From NCBI RefSeq assembly GCF_047948215.1, contig NC_134463.1, positions 100,220,657-100,284,656 of the forward strand: DNA of 64,000 bases. The letters are read 5' to 3'. Below the pieces are notes generated by a model. It was not told the origin of the DNA and did no database searches. It saw only the letters and a list, made by a program, of their open reading frames with translations. The translations under genes and the position numbers were made by a program. The DNA comes from Lycorma delicatula. Its lineage: Eukaryota; Arthropoda; Insecta; Hemiptera; Fulgoridae. Of the stretch, positions 23,311 to 33,989 are shown in pieces. Position 1 is the first letter of the stretch, and every line of letters starts with the position of its first letter.

Positions 23311-23376
23311 CTAAATACAAAGTAAGTGAGTAAAATGGTTTGAATAAAGTCGATGGAGACTAAATACAAAGTAAGA
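23279..23376 (+). repeat. 49-bp tandem duplication x2
   Basis: Units at 23279..23327 and 23328..23376 begin GAGTAAAATGGTTTGAATAA and are almost identical (GATGGAAAC versus GATGGAGAC). Confidence 0.92.
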
Positions 23377-23459
23377 ATTTCGAAGTGTATGAAAAGCAAA
23401 ATATATCACTGTGGCAGATACAAGTACAACTAAATTAAATGAAAGAAAACAATTTCAAC

Positions 23460-23640
23460 GAAACTCCGCGTAGCTCTTTTTCGGATTTTGAAATTTTTTA
23501 CACCCGCACCCTTAATCTCCTTAGTAATTGTGCAAAATTTCGTCAATAGGCAACGTCAGGAAGTATGTTAAATTAAGGATGCAAAATTTGAGGACAAACA
23601 TGAAAAAAAAACATGATGAGTTTAAGAAAAGCAAGTAATA
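23460..23640 (-). repeat. Dispersed repeat R-A, copy 2
   Basis: Reverse-orientation partner of 2355..2580. Its sequence between the TTGCACA and ATTAAGGGT blocks is shortened relative to copy 1. Confidence 0.65.
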
Positions 23641-23874
23641 ATCAAATAAAACAACACATCAATAAAATTATTTATTAGAAATGTAATTAAAAATTAATTT
23701 GTTCTAAATAGTTTTCATTTCATAACATGGCAATACTAACAGTTGATTTCAAGAATTGGGTTTTTGCAATAAATTTTCTATTTATTGCATTTGAATAGCA
23801 ATAAATATTTAAATAATATATGATATTTTTAGTAACATGATTTAACTTTTTTATTTAACTTTCTAAATTTTGAT

Positions 23875-23940
23875 TTTAAACAGCTTACCAAATTCCAATT
23901 TCCGTGAAAATAAAATTAGAATTTGGTAAGCTGCTTTAAA
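23875..23940. repeat. 21-bp-arm hairpin
   Basis: TTTAAACAGCTTACCAAATTC (23875..23895) pairs with 23919..23940 with a single 1-nt bulge and a 23-nt loop. It lies at the truncated 3' side of the next LINE remnant. Confidence 0.85.
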
Positions 23941-24720
23941 CTCATATGTAATAATTTCCATATGTATCTTCCATTGTCAGTCTTTTATTGTAGATTCCAT
24001 ATAATTTTATCCGTATTTTCCTCATTGTGTATTAAATATTTTCTATTTGATTTAACTCTTCCGCTTTTCTTTTTGGTAGTTATCATTGTTATATCATCGT
24101 TTTAGACCATACATTTTTCTCAGAATTCTTTTCAACTCTGGTTACATTTCTGCTAAAGAATGTTTTGTAACGTTTCTGAACCATGTAAGGAGCTTCTGGA
24201 AGGACTATGTTTTATTATGTAAATTTGGCTTAAAATATCTCAATTTTCTATTGCACAGGTTCCTTTAAATTATACGTTGTTTACATTTTCTACACTTATT
24301 CCAATAGCTATTATTAGCTATTATTCTATCTTTTTTTTGCCCTGTTGTGGTTATTTACATCTCCTTAATATCTGAATCTGATTTACCCTTTTGTTTTATT
24401 TGCTGATACTTTAGTTTCTTTGTTTTTAATTACAATATTGGCAGTCATTCTGTTTTTTCGTATGAAATTTGTAAACTTGTCTTTCTTCCATGTTTTTGTA
24501 AGATTTGGAATTTTTTTTGCTTATTTTCCTGTTTTTCTAAATGTACTGAATCATCCGCAAAACCAAAATATCAATTCCAAGTCCTTTAGATTTTGTCCCT
24601 AGTTATTTTAGTAACTTTGATCCTCTAATAATCTTTGATTCTCTACCTGTTGAATCGCTTCTTCCTCCGTTTCTGCTAGCAAAGCAGGTTATCTGCAAAG
24701 ACCAGACATCTCAGAAAGCA
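23940..24720 (-). pseudogene. Decayed LINE RT (L-C copy 1)
   Basis: Minus-strand reading, heavily frameshifted: CLVFADN near 24699..24691 with ALLAETEEEAIQQVENQR; a second box GFADDSVHLEKQENKQKKFQ (24563..24549 onward) with TSLQISYEKTE; later LHGSETLQNIL, PELKRILRKMYGLKR, and MRKIRIKLYG. These are the palm catalytic box, the post-palm K-T--- block and the LYGSET / RRILRK-YG-- blocks of a non-LTR RT, the same family as 26342..27080 and 57824..58335. Two FADD-like boxes about 140 bp apart mean either an internal duplication or two abutting fragments. The 3' end is truncated. Confidence 0.65.
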
Positions 24721-24759
24721 TCTACCAGAACATATATTGATTTGATGTCAACTGCTTGA

Positions 24760-25280
24760 AAGCAGCAGATTTCTAAATAAAACAGTTTATTTATTACAAA
24801 TAATTTATTACCACAATTTATTTTTTAGAAATAAATAATCTAAATAATTTTTTTCAAATATTGATTTATTAATTGGCAACTTAATTATGCCAAACCTAAA
24901 AGAATTGTGTTTTGGCTTGAATTTTTTGAGTTTTATGTGAAATTTTTCAAAAAAATATTTGTTATAGGTTAAATTATGGGAACAATCATTTTAACAATGT
25001 TGAGATCAAATAACATAAAATGAACTAATGTTTTTACCGTAATTTGGCCAAAAAGGCTTTAGAATAATCCTAAGGAACAAAAATCAGGATGAAATTTTTA
25101 CTAATAGTAACGCTAAAATCAATCACTTCCGGTTCTATATTTATACGACTTTAAAAAAAAAATATTTTTAGTTCTAGAATTCTTCCAAAATACCCTTTCC
25201 CTTCGTGATGGAACATTCTGTATGTGTTTTTTCTTTACTACAGTTTTGTCAAGTAACATCGTTTGTCAGAGGATGATAAA
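24760..25280. other. AT-rich, no gene seen
   Basis: Nothing recognised. Confidence 0.45.
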
Positions 25281-25283
25281 CTA

Positions 25284-25357
25284 TATATAACAAAACGGTT
25301 TTAAATAATTATTGTATTTTTTTAGTTAACGTTTTGTTATATATAATTATTTAAAAC
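25284..25357. repeat. Paired inverted blocks A-B ... A'-B'
   Basis: TATATAACAAAACG (25284..25297) and GTTTTAAATAATTA (25298..25311) are each followed by a perfect 14-nt reverse complement (25330..25343 and 25344..25357). The order A B A' B' differs from the B' A' order of a simple hairpin. Confidence 0.8.
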
Positions 25358-25564
25358 CGCAATAACTGTTAATTTGTTTTTTCAATTTCTACATTATCTG
25401 CATGAGTTTGATGAAAATTTTAATTCCTCTTAACTCTGTATGCCTACTTATTTCAACTCTTTAGGTGTATATAGGTGTATATTAGGGATAATTATAAATA
25501 AAAATTGAACTTAGTCCCAAAATTAGTTTATGAAGAATATCTAGGCAAATTAATACTTCAAAAA

Positions 25565-25790
25565 TTCGTATATGGATTGCGTCCATTTCATGGGAAGAAA
25601 GTGCAGCTCCTTCAGCCAGGAAATTATGCTGCACGATTGCAACTTTGTGAATGGATTAATGCGAATCATTGAATACTTTCACGACTACTGCCTATAAATG
25701 ATTCTCATCGGTGGTCAGAAGAAAATTCACATGCTAATGTGGATACTACGATATCAGTATCGATCTTCAATAAATGTGTGGTATATAATG
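25565..25790 (+). pseudogene. DDE-type transposase fragment
   Basis: Plus strand reads VQLLQPGNYAARLQLCEWIN followed by ANH and a stop, then in the same frame DSHRWSEENSHANVDTTISV and SIFNKCV. This matches the LQPGDY--R--FCEW and (N)SH-WS-ENPHA-VE---Q--FS-NVW blocks of an insect DDE transposase family often annotated with DUF4817-like helix-turn-helix proteins (from memory). The catalytic segment between the two blocks (F-DEATF---G) is deleted or scrambled. It is only a scrap of the transposase. Confidence 0.7.
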
Positions 25791-25909
25791 TTATAAACAA
25801 CCAGTTCATAATCTGTTCTTTAGTATATCGTTTAATTGTTTAGAACATCGTTTTAAAATACAAGAATCTTGTTCTTTTCATATAATAGAATTTTTAGGAT
25901 TGTTTACGG

Positions 25910-26215
25910 ATGTCTTGTAAAATGACCACCGTTCTTTGCTTCTTACCCCAATTTGTTGGTTTTAACCCCAGATTTCTCAAAAACGACGGCAGATGCGGTT
26001 TTGAGATGTATTTTATTAGACTTTTCATATCAAAAATCATAAGAAATCACTAATTCTTCCCTTAATTATTATCCTAAAAATTTCATTTCACTGAGGTCCC
26101 TGAAATCCGAGGAAAATCTTAAACGAAGTATTTTAAAACATATGTTTATATGAACTCTTTCTATTATTTTCATGAGTAGGGTTATGAAATTTCCGGAAGA
26201 TTTCGTGATACACTC
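25910..26215 (-). repeat. Dispersed repeat G, copy 3
   Basis: The reverse complement starts GAGTGTATCACGAAATCTTC, contains TTTCATAACCCTACTCATGA and GTTCATATAAACATATGTTT, and ends in a GAAATCTGGGGTTAAAACC block shared with copy 31755..31975. Confidence 0.7.
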
Positions 26216-26341
26216 GTCGTTGTATATATAATATATATATGTAAATTTGTTGGCGTTTTATGAATATTTTTTTATGTAACGTTAATGTTTCTGTACGTAG
26301 TGCTAAGAATTATATCGTTCTATGTATTACATAAGAAATAC

Positions 26342-27080
26342 TTTTTTTTTGTATGAATAGACCATTTTTGTGTCAGCAGTTAAAATGATCACTCAGTTTA
26401 ATTTTTTAGTCTTCTTTCATCGTCCCAGAATTTCTTCATCTGTTCTGAATTGATCTTTTTATCTTCAGTCTATTTCGTACAGCTGGGGTTTTCTATTCCG
26501 CAGTTTGAACGCAAATTGTAAAAAATTTACCAGCTAAACTTATGTCTTTTGAGAAATTTTCCCTGAATTAAGTTGAATTTTTTAATTTCTGTTTTTGTTT
26601 GATATATTTTATTTCCAAATTGTATCAAAGATTTTATTTTGTTCAATCTCGAATCATTCATGTCCAAGAATTTTAATAATTTTACGATCTATCTCCTGTG
26701 TATTGATGTTTTGATAAATTTCTTTATCAGATCTTAATTTATAAGTGTTTTGGTAATTTTTTGGTCCGTATATTTTTCTCAGGATTCTCCTTTTTAATTT
26801 TAGTAATTTTTTCTAATTTGTTAAATTGTTTCCATGTAATAAACAATGATATATTTAAGTTTGGCATTGATAGTTAAATTTTTTTCTTTGTTAGGCATAT
26901 AACATTTTTTTTAATTAATTTTTTTCTGAAATATTTAAAAGGTTTTACTTGCTTTTTTTACATTTCTAAATTGGATATACATTACGTTTTTGATGAAATT
27001 TTTATTATGTGTCATGATTTCAGATTTGGTAAAGAATTTGCAAACCTGTCTGTTATAATTTTATTAGTATATTTTTTAAA
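26342..27080 (-). pseudogene. Decayed LINE RT C-terminus (L-C copy 2)
   Basis: Minus strand, several frames: KKNLTINAKLKY, FITWKQFNKLEKITKIK, RRILRKIYGPKNYQNTYKLR, SDKEIYQNINTQEIDRKIIK, ILGHE, and a C-terminus INSEQMKKFWDDER. The order L-INAK--HY / RRILRKI-GP--- / LR-NKE-Y--- / LGH- / SE-MK-(F/Y)W is that of a non-LTR RT C-terminal domain. A nine-T run at 26342..26350 is the poly(A) tail read from the other strand, so the 3' end is intact and the element is 5' truncated. Confidence 0.75.
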
Positions 27081-27084
27081 TTGT

Positions 27085-28280
27085 GTATCAATTACTGGTT
27101 AGTTAAAAATTGTTCGGATTTTCGATAATTTATATCTTTGACAATTAGTTTAACGCTTTTCGCAATTGTATATGGATATTCTTGTTTAAAAAAATATATT
27201 ATTACAATTTATAATGTTTGTAGTAATCAGTCTCTAATAATTGGATCGCGAATTTTTCCACTATTTAGTTTGTTTGTTTTTAACATGATGATAAAGAACA
27301 GTATACGGGTCTCTGAACACAGAGGGGGATATTTTGGCACGGATGGACGACTACTACACTTCAGTCTTCACTACTAAGCTCTCAAGGAATGACGAATGAC
27401 TTCGAGTCCTGGTATTGGTTACTGGATTAGGGGTGCCAACCAGTCAAATATTCACTGTCTCACTCTTTCTCTTTCCACTATATACTTACTCTTTCTTTCT
27501 GTGAGTTTGCTGCATCATTTTTCCTCATCTTCTTGATATTGCATTAACTTAGTCGGTGACTCCTCTTTATTCGTTTTTCTTTTTCTTTGTGAAACTGCAA
27601 ACTCGAAAGAAAACATAGATTAATAAATGGTTGGCCGATCTTTAGGCCGGTCAAAAAGGATAATAAACAGACATACAGACCGTATACGTACACACGCGCA
27701 TGCACTCTCCGATACATGTACAAACATAACTTATTTATTTTTATTAACATCTGACGTGTTTTGCTTCCGTTCGACCTGGTAATTTTATTTATTTTTAATC
27801 GAAACTAACCTTTGGTAATTTTATTATTTGGATTTTTTTTATCATTACATTTTATTATGTTTCGAACATTAAATTTAATATTATTTTGTTATTGTTTAAA
27901 TTTTTAGTTAAAATATTTGTTTCATTTCTTGTTTTTTTCCTTCATTATTATTTCTAATAATTCTTCGAGAAAGTAAAATCCCTAAAATATTAAGTAGTTT
28001 TCTAATAACAATTGCAGTTAAATAAAACATTTCTCTCAATTAATGTATTTTGAGAAAATTAAAGCAAAATAGGTTTAAGAATAACAATTAAGTTGTATGT
28101 AAAGAACCTCTAATAGAAAAAAAATCGATTTGCTTTGATTTAATATGTATACGGATTTTCAAGTTAACTACTAAAACGATTATGTTTGAGTTATAATGAT
28201 ATTTAATACATACATATATAACATTTTTCTTTACATATAGAAAATATTTTTTTTTGTACTTTTGTAGGGATCTGCAGTTT
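27085..28280. other. No gene recognised
   Basis: A GC-richer patch at about 27300-27530 includes a pyrimidine-rich CTCACTCTTTCTCTTT tract. Similar tracts occur near 30830, 34980 and 51830. No frame is recognisable. Confidence 0.4.
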
Positions 28281-28282
28281 TC

Positions 28283-28349
28283 TAGCCGAGACAGTTACTT
28301 TTATACGGATTTGAATATTAGATCGTGGATACTGGTGTTTTTTTGCGGT
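28283..28349 (+). mobile_element. SINE1 body fragment (g)
   Basis: ACAGTTACTTTTATACGGAT then TTGAATATTAGATCGTGGAT and ACTGGTGTTTTTT match the SINE1 body only. Head and tail are missing. Confidence 0.75.
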
Positions 28350-28374
28350 TGAAAAAAAAATTTTATTTTGGATG

Positions 28375-28690
28375 AAAGCTTTTCAACTATATATCATAAA
28401 TGGTACTTACCGTATTTTCATTGACTTTTTTTTTATTTATAGCCAAATAAAATTTAATTAATGAAATATTTTGCTCTTACAAGGGGAAGGTACATCGGTT
28501 CGAATTTGATTTTATTTCCTTTTTTTTTAAACGAAAATTACATAAAATCAATAAAATTTCACTAATAACTTTTTCATATTTTTTGTTGTTTTTTTTATTA
28601 TTGAATTATTATTTCTTGTAAAACTTTTTTTACTATGAAAGGTTAATAATTATTAATAAATAAATAAATTAAATTAAAACAAAGTGAAAA
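28375..28690 (+). repeat. Family H copy with internal inversion
   Basis: The first half (ATATATCATAAATGGTACTT, AATTAATGAAATATTTTG, ACAAGGGGAAGGTACATCGG TTCGAAT) is in the same orientation as the copy at 50091..50785. The second half (from about 28530: TACATAAAATC, TTTCACTAATAACTTT, GAATTATTATTTCTTGTAAA) matches the tail of that copy only as reverse complement. Confidence 0.7.
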
Positions 28691-28884
28691 AAAAAAGATT
28701 TCACCGTGTTAAGGGTTACTACGTTTACAAATTTTGATAATAAATTTTATTCATTTATTTGTCATTTAACAAAGTCTTGCATCATAAAAAAAAACTGTTA
28801 TTAGAAAAAATCTTTTCAATTTCGCCTCAGTTATTATGAAAACTACTGGAGATATCGTTCTGAAACCTGTTTTAGTATGGGTAG

Positions 28885-29430
28885 GTAATAAATACATACA
28901 TTTTAGGTAGGTTTCATTAGAAAGCTACCATTTGTAATGAGTAACATGATTCGACTTCCAGAAAATTTAAACACATCTTCGCGTTTCGCATCCATCAGAC
29001 CCCAAAACCACCACCAGCTCAAAAATTTATACATATTTCACTTTCTTGTGGACACGATAACCGCCGTAACTTTGCACCGATCACTTACAAATTTTTCCAT
29101 AAAAAAAACTCGACCTAAATGAAAGGGTGGCTTTAAAAAAAAAGAATATTGTTATAACTTTTTTATTACGCAAAACCTCTAATTCCATTAAAGTTCCTAC
29201 GGTTCTTTGGATACCTAAGATAAGGTCGGGGTGGAAAAAATGAGGTTTTGAAGACAAAAAAAATCGTAACTTCCTTAATGAACACAGTATCGCATCGGTT
29301 TGAAGTGGTTTTTAGTCCTCTTAACATTATCTAATACCTTTATCTAAAGCAATTTTTGACATAACCAATCCTTACAGCAAGGGATGACCAAAATATTGCT
29401 CAAATTGTAAGATGGAGCTTGTCGAACCAT
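28885..29430 (+). repeat. Dispersed repeat R-B, copy 1
   Basis: Collinear with the reverse complement of 58690..59226: AGGTAGGTTTCATTAGAAAG, CTTTCTTGTGGACACGATAA, TGTTATAACTTTTTTATTA, GTTCCTAC, TTTTTGACATAACCAATCCT, CAAGGGATGACCAAAAT and TTGTAAGATGG. Its first 100 bp also match the reverse complement of the 302-bp tandem unit at 40527..41730. No coding sequence or terminal repeats are seen. Confidence 0.8.
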
Positions 29431-29434
29431 TACA

Positions 29435-31090
29435 TTGAGTAAATATTAAGTTATTCTTAACTTTAAGGTGGCGTGAAATACATTCGCTTCTTTATTATTA
29501 TTTTTATTAAGAAATAGGTTTATCAGGTTTACGTTTCTTAGATGCAGTTTTTTCAGTATAAACTTTTTGTAAGACCTTAGCCCTAAAAGAGTCATTCATT
29601 TTTTATTCTTTTTAAAATTTCAGTTTTTTGAAGTCGGAAAAAATTAAGTTGTTCAAAATGTTTTACATTTAAAGATGAATGAAGAATTATGCTTATTTTA
29701 GCGACGCACGCACGCAAACACGCAGCCGCCGCCTCTTTCTAGTACAATTTTTCTAGTCGGTTTTTTAATTTTTTTGTTTCAGAAACAATTTAATTAGAAA
29801 ATTAAAAAATTTTCTTTGAGGCAATCCCTAATAATTCTTTATTCTAATTACCTTTTTTTGGAATTACTATTCAGTTAAATGGATTAATGATATTCGACAA
29901 TGTTTCTTCTGTGCAAATTTTTTATTCGATATATTACATCCTATAACCTCAATTTTGTTTTTAATACATTTCTCTTTTACCATATCAACGTAGTAGTCTA
30001 AGACCAATAAACACTAGTAGTTCTTCTGTGTTCCTATCCATGTAAGACTTATTAATTTTTGATTTTACACCTTTCCAAGATTACAGATTATTTTATTATA
30101 CTAACTCTCACTCGTATCAAGCCTTATCGTTACTGACGATAGACGTTCTTAATAAATACTAATCATTAAACTGCTGTAGTCCATAAAATTAATTTTAATA
30201 TTCTTTCCTTTTTATTTTTAGATCATTTTAGTGTAGTTCTATTTTATAAGAATGCATTTTTTTTTTAAATGAATCTACAAAATTTTTACATTTTGTCCCT
30301 CATAATACTCTATTTGTTACATTTCATTGGCTTTATTAAAATCTTATTTAAGGTTATTCGTTTTTTTTTTTAATTATTATTTGTTTCCAAAGATTACATT
30401 TATTTTTACAGAAGTTAAATTAGTTTGCGATTTTTAAAAAAAAAGCAAAGTTTTAAAAATACATTTTGTTGTTTTTTTAATACATAAACCCGAGGTTATA
30501 TAATATTGCAATAGTATTTTGATATCGATGCAATAGGTTTTGTCCAGAAAGAACTTTACAGTTTACTCAATGCATCATTTACTTTCAGAACGTCATCAAT
30601 TTCCTTTTTCACTCACCCTTCAAGAGAAAATTTCTTTCTTCCCCTACACGCCCCTTATTTTCTGTATTCGCGGCGCGGGTGGTTTTGTGAGCGGGTGTTA
30701 GTCGGATAGACATAGGGATGATGGTGTGATGGTCTGTTGCAACGGAACACAGTAGTGTACTCTTTTCACAATTTGGCACATCTACAATTGACGATTCATC
30801 ACAGTCTGTTGGCTGTCCGTCTGTTTCTCCATCACTTTCTCTCACTCATTCTGTTTTACTGTTATCTTATTTCAATTGTTTCAGCTATTGTTTATAGCTG
30901 TAATATTAAATTTTAGAAATGGAAAAATATTTAAATCCATTAATGCATATATATAAAATTTGTTTATTATCTATTGTTTTACATAAGAAAAACGTTCAAT
31001 AATCATCGCACTAAAGTCAGTAAAACCTAAACATTATGCAACGTGTTTTTTGAAAAAAAAAATAGTATTCATAGTTTTTTATTAATAAAA
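29435..31090. other. No gene recognised
   Basis: AT-rich. A GC-richer patch at 30650-30850 has a 78-codon minus-strand frame (30609..30845) of low-complexity hydrophilic composition that I cannot assign. Confidence 0.4.
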
Positions 31091-31104
31091 AATTATACGC
31101 GTTT

Positions 31105-31260
31105 ACAAATTGATTCAGGAAGAATCTGACAAATTTTCAAGACTGTTCTACTGGTTATAATAAAAAGAATATTCATAAAAATATAGATTCGTTAGCGAAT
31201 GTCGGATAGCGAAAACTTTCGCTTTACTTTTTACGCCTTCTGTAAGATTAAGCTATAAAT
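31105..31260 (+). repeat. Dispersed repeat G, copy 4
   Basis: Contains ATATTCATAAAAATATAGAT, TTCGTTAGCGAATGTCGG and ACGCCTTCTGTAAGATTAAGC, matching the core of family G. Confidence 0.65.
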
Positions 31261-31520
31261 AAAAAAATGACGTCTATGTATTCTTCGTTGGAAAATGTAA
31301 ATGTTAGTATTTTTAGGTGACAGACAGGTATATTCACTTATTTACATAGTTATTACTGTTCAAATCCAATATAAAGAAATTAATCGTTGGAATCGGCCGT
31401 TAGTATTCTCAACTTAAGAAACAAATTATTTCAAACAAATTAAATAAAATTTATCTTTAATTAGCTTTAAATATGTCTATCGAATTGTTTTAAAAATTTT
31501 GTTTCATCAAATACCTAGTT

Positions 31521-31687
31521 TTTTTCTTTTATTATAACCTCCGGGACCACCGTTAGGTATTCCTTCAGAGGATGAGATAAATGATTTGTAGCGCGAGTGG
31601 AAATGCCATACCTGACTGAGTTTCAAACCCGGGACCTACGGATAAAAGGCCGAGACGCTACCACTCGCGCCGCGGAGGCCGTCATTT
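31521..31687 (-). mobile_element. SINE2 copy c, full length
   Basis: The reverse complement has a tRNA-like head (GCCTCCGCGGCGCGAGTGGT, AGCGTCTCGGCC, B-box-like GGGTTTGAAACTC), a short body (TCAGGTATGGCATTTCC, CGCTACAAATCATTTATC) and a 3' end ATCCTCTGAAGGAATACC, TAACGGT, CCCGGAGGTTA with an A-rich tail. An 11-bp target-site duplication with one mismatch (AATAC(C/T)TAGTT, 31510..31520 and 31688..31698) confirms insertion. Its 3' end closely resembles that of SINE1. Confidence 0.88.
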
Positions 31688-31754
31688 AATACTTAGTTAA
31701 GATCTGCCACATTTTTGATATGTTTTGTTTATTAAATATTTTCGAAATTCTCAC

Positions 31755-31975
31755 TTTTTATTTAGTTTATAAATCTTTTGGCTTTTATCCCAGATTTTTA
31801 AAAAACTAAATCATTCGCATCAGATTTCACCCAAAACCACTAACTTTACCTCTTAATTTGGTTCCTAAGAATTACAGTCTGGGTTAATTTACCGAAGGCA
31901 TATAATTCAGGGCGAAATATTTTGCCGGCCGACGCTCGCTAACGAACCGTTTCCGAGCCTATGTTCAAATTAAAT
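31755..31975 (-). repeat. Dispersed repeat G, copy 5
   Basis: The reverse complement reads GAACATAGGCTCGG, GTTCGTTAGCGAGCGTCGG, GCCTTCGGTAAATTAACCC and an AAATCTGGGATAAAAGCC end. Confidence 0.7.
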
Positions 31976-31980
31976 TTTTT

Positions 31981-32075
31981 TTATTTTCATAGTATTTTGT
32001 ATTTTTTGTATTATGTCCTGTTATTAAATTTTTTTATTTTCATAGTATTTTGTATTTTTTGTATTATGTCCTGTT
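31981..32075 (+). repeat. 53-bp tandem duplication
   Basis: TTATTTTCATAGTATTTTGT begins at 31981 and again at 32034. The duplicated sequence through ATTATGTCCTGTT is identical. Confidence 0.9.
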
Positions 32076-32089
32076 TGTTACATTCTTTG

Positions 32090-32870
32090 TGAATCATAAT
32101 GTAATGCATAATTTGAACAATTTCTTTTTCAGATTTGCTCAACCAGTACATTAATTTGCTTTTAGTGTTTTAACCACTTAACTTAGCTTGGTTTATTTAA
32201 ATATGAAATTATATATTGTCGAAATTTGACTCATAATTATTGTTGTATTAAGGTTTTCCGATGTTAAAAATTTAGATATGTATATAAATTTCGAAATGAA
32301 ATAGTTTAAGAATTAAATGGAAGAAAGAGATATTTGGGGTAAAATCTTGTAAAAATCTACTTGGCAAAGTTTATTAAAGTAAGAATTAAACAATTTCTTA
32401 AATTACTAAAAGGAAAAATTAGATCGTTAAATAAGTAAAGTTAATATGTAACAAATAGTTTCAAATTAACGGAAACAGTACTAAAGAGTGCCTGTGTGTT
32501 CTAAAAAAAACCATTTAAATAAATAAGAAGTTAGAAAAAATTCTAGGTTTGTAAAGTAACCAACATCAAAGACAAGAAAATAGATTAAAACATTTATGAA
32601 TTTCCGTGTGTAATAGAACGATAAATTAACATAGGTAACAACATTAAAACGGTTTGTTTTGTTTTATGTATAGGTGTAACAGACATACAACTCTACAATT
32701 AAAAAAAGGAAAGAAAATTATATAACTTACAGATAGATCTATACTAAATAGTTACTTAAACGGGAAAACCCAGAAAATGCTCAGAAACTATTAAAATTAA
32801 ATATTAAAGAAATATATGGTCTTTTCGATTGTTATACAGTCTTCCTCAGTGTATCAATGTATCTGCAATT
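32090..32870. other. AT-rich, no gene seen
   Basis: Nothing recognised. Confidence 0.45.
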
Positions 32871-32875
32871 GCTGC

Positions 32876-33026
32876 AACTAAGATCGCTGTTTTCAAACTT
32901 TTGTTAAGAAGGTCAGCTATTCTTATTTTTTATATGTATAAAAATAAATTAGAACATCTCTGTTAACACAGACGTTAAGAAGCTGAGATTCTAATCATAG
33001 TTAATCTAAAAACAGCGATCTTAGTT
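32876..33026. repeat. 18-bp inverted repeats 115 bp apart
   Basis: AACTAAGATCGCTGTTTT at 32876..32893 has a perfect inverted copy at 33009..33026. No target-site duplication is evident, so a MITE is possible but unproven. Confidence 0.7.
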
Positions 33027-33029
33027 ACA

Positions 33030-33730
33030 AGAACTTTTTATACTGTTTTTTAACTACTGTTTTACTTATGTCATAGTTACCAGAAGAATGTGATGTACAT
33101 AGGGAAATAATGCCTTATAATCTCAACTGATAGCCGTAGGACTCGGAATTTTTCTCCCACAGACGTGGGAATTTTTGGTAAGATTGAAAAGAGTCAGGAT
33201 TGTTAACATAAGTTGTTATACTTAAAAAAAGTCACAGATGATATACTACATCTATTATTGTAAATAATTTTTAAATATTTTTTGCATAATTTTCTCCAGC
33301 TATCGTCACTGTACATTTTTTTTTAATTTATGACGCCCTAACTCCACATCTAGTCGCGTTTCATTATTTTTTTTTGTCACGAATAGAAATGGTTGCACAG
33401 CAACGAACAAAAATACTCGTAATTAAAATAGACAATTAAACCACGCATATTTATATTTAATATGTTGTCATTTTACATCTCAGATATATAAAATTGAAAA
33501 GTTTATAGTTTGAAAAAAATAAAGAAGCAAATAATTTAAAAATCGCATTTCTTCACGATGAGAAAAGGATTTCCACTAAAGTAATTATATTTTTAAATCG
33601 TATTGTAGTTTTATTTTTGTAATAGCGACTTATTTCTCTATTTAACATTAGTTTTTATTTTGAAAATTAATTAATATTGTATATCAATAAATAAAAATAT
33701 TTTTATATTCGCTTCAAAAAAAAAAAAAAA
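33030..33730. other. AT-rich, no gene seen
   Basis: Nothing recognised. It ends in a 15-A run at about 33716-33730. Confidence 0.45.
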
Positions 33731-33734
33731 TTGC

Positions 33735-33985
33735 CCTTTTGGTTTGAAAAGAAGCCATTCTACCGTAGAATGACACGGACATCTGGACCAAAATACAGAA
33801 GGCAGCAGTTGACAGAAGTTAGGGAGAATTTTAGTGAGGGGGAAACGGGTGTGTTTGGAGTTTGTAGTAGGATGGAAGCATGTGGGTGGCGACCGGCTTT
33901 GAGTCTCTTGTCGCTCTGGTCTGCCTACTACAGATTGAAGCAAGATGTGTTTGCTTATTGTCATCGGATGGTCGCACATAAATTT
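33735..33985. other. GC-richer patch, unassigned
   Basis: Open frames of 86 codons (plus) and 102 codons (minus) overlap here. Neither shows a family motif, and the mutual overlap suggests compositional openness and not a gene. Confidence 0.3.
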
Positions 33986-33989
33986 TTAT

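Noticed and set aside
30609..30845. 78-codon minus hydrophilic frame
   Set aside because: No similarity or repeat support; left unassigned.
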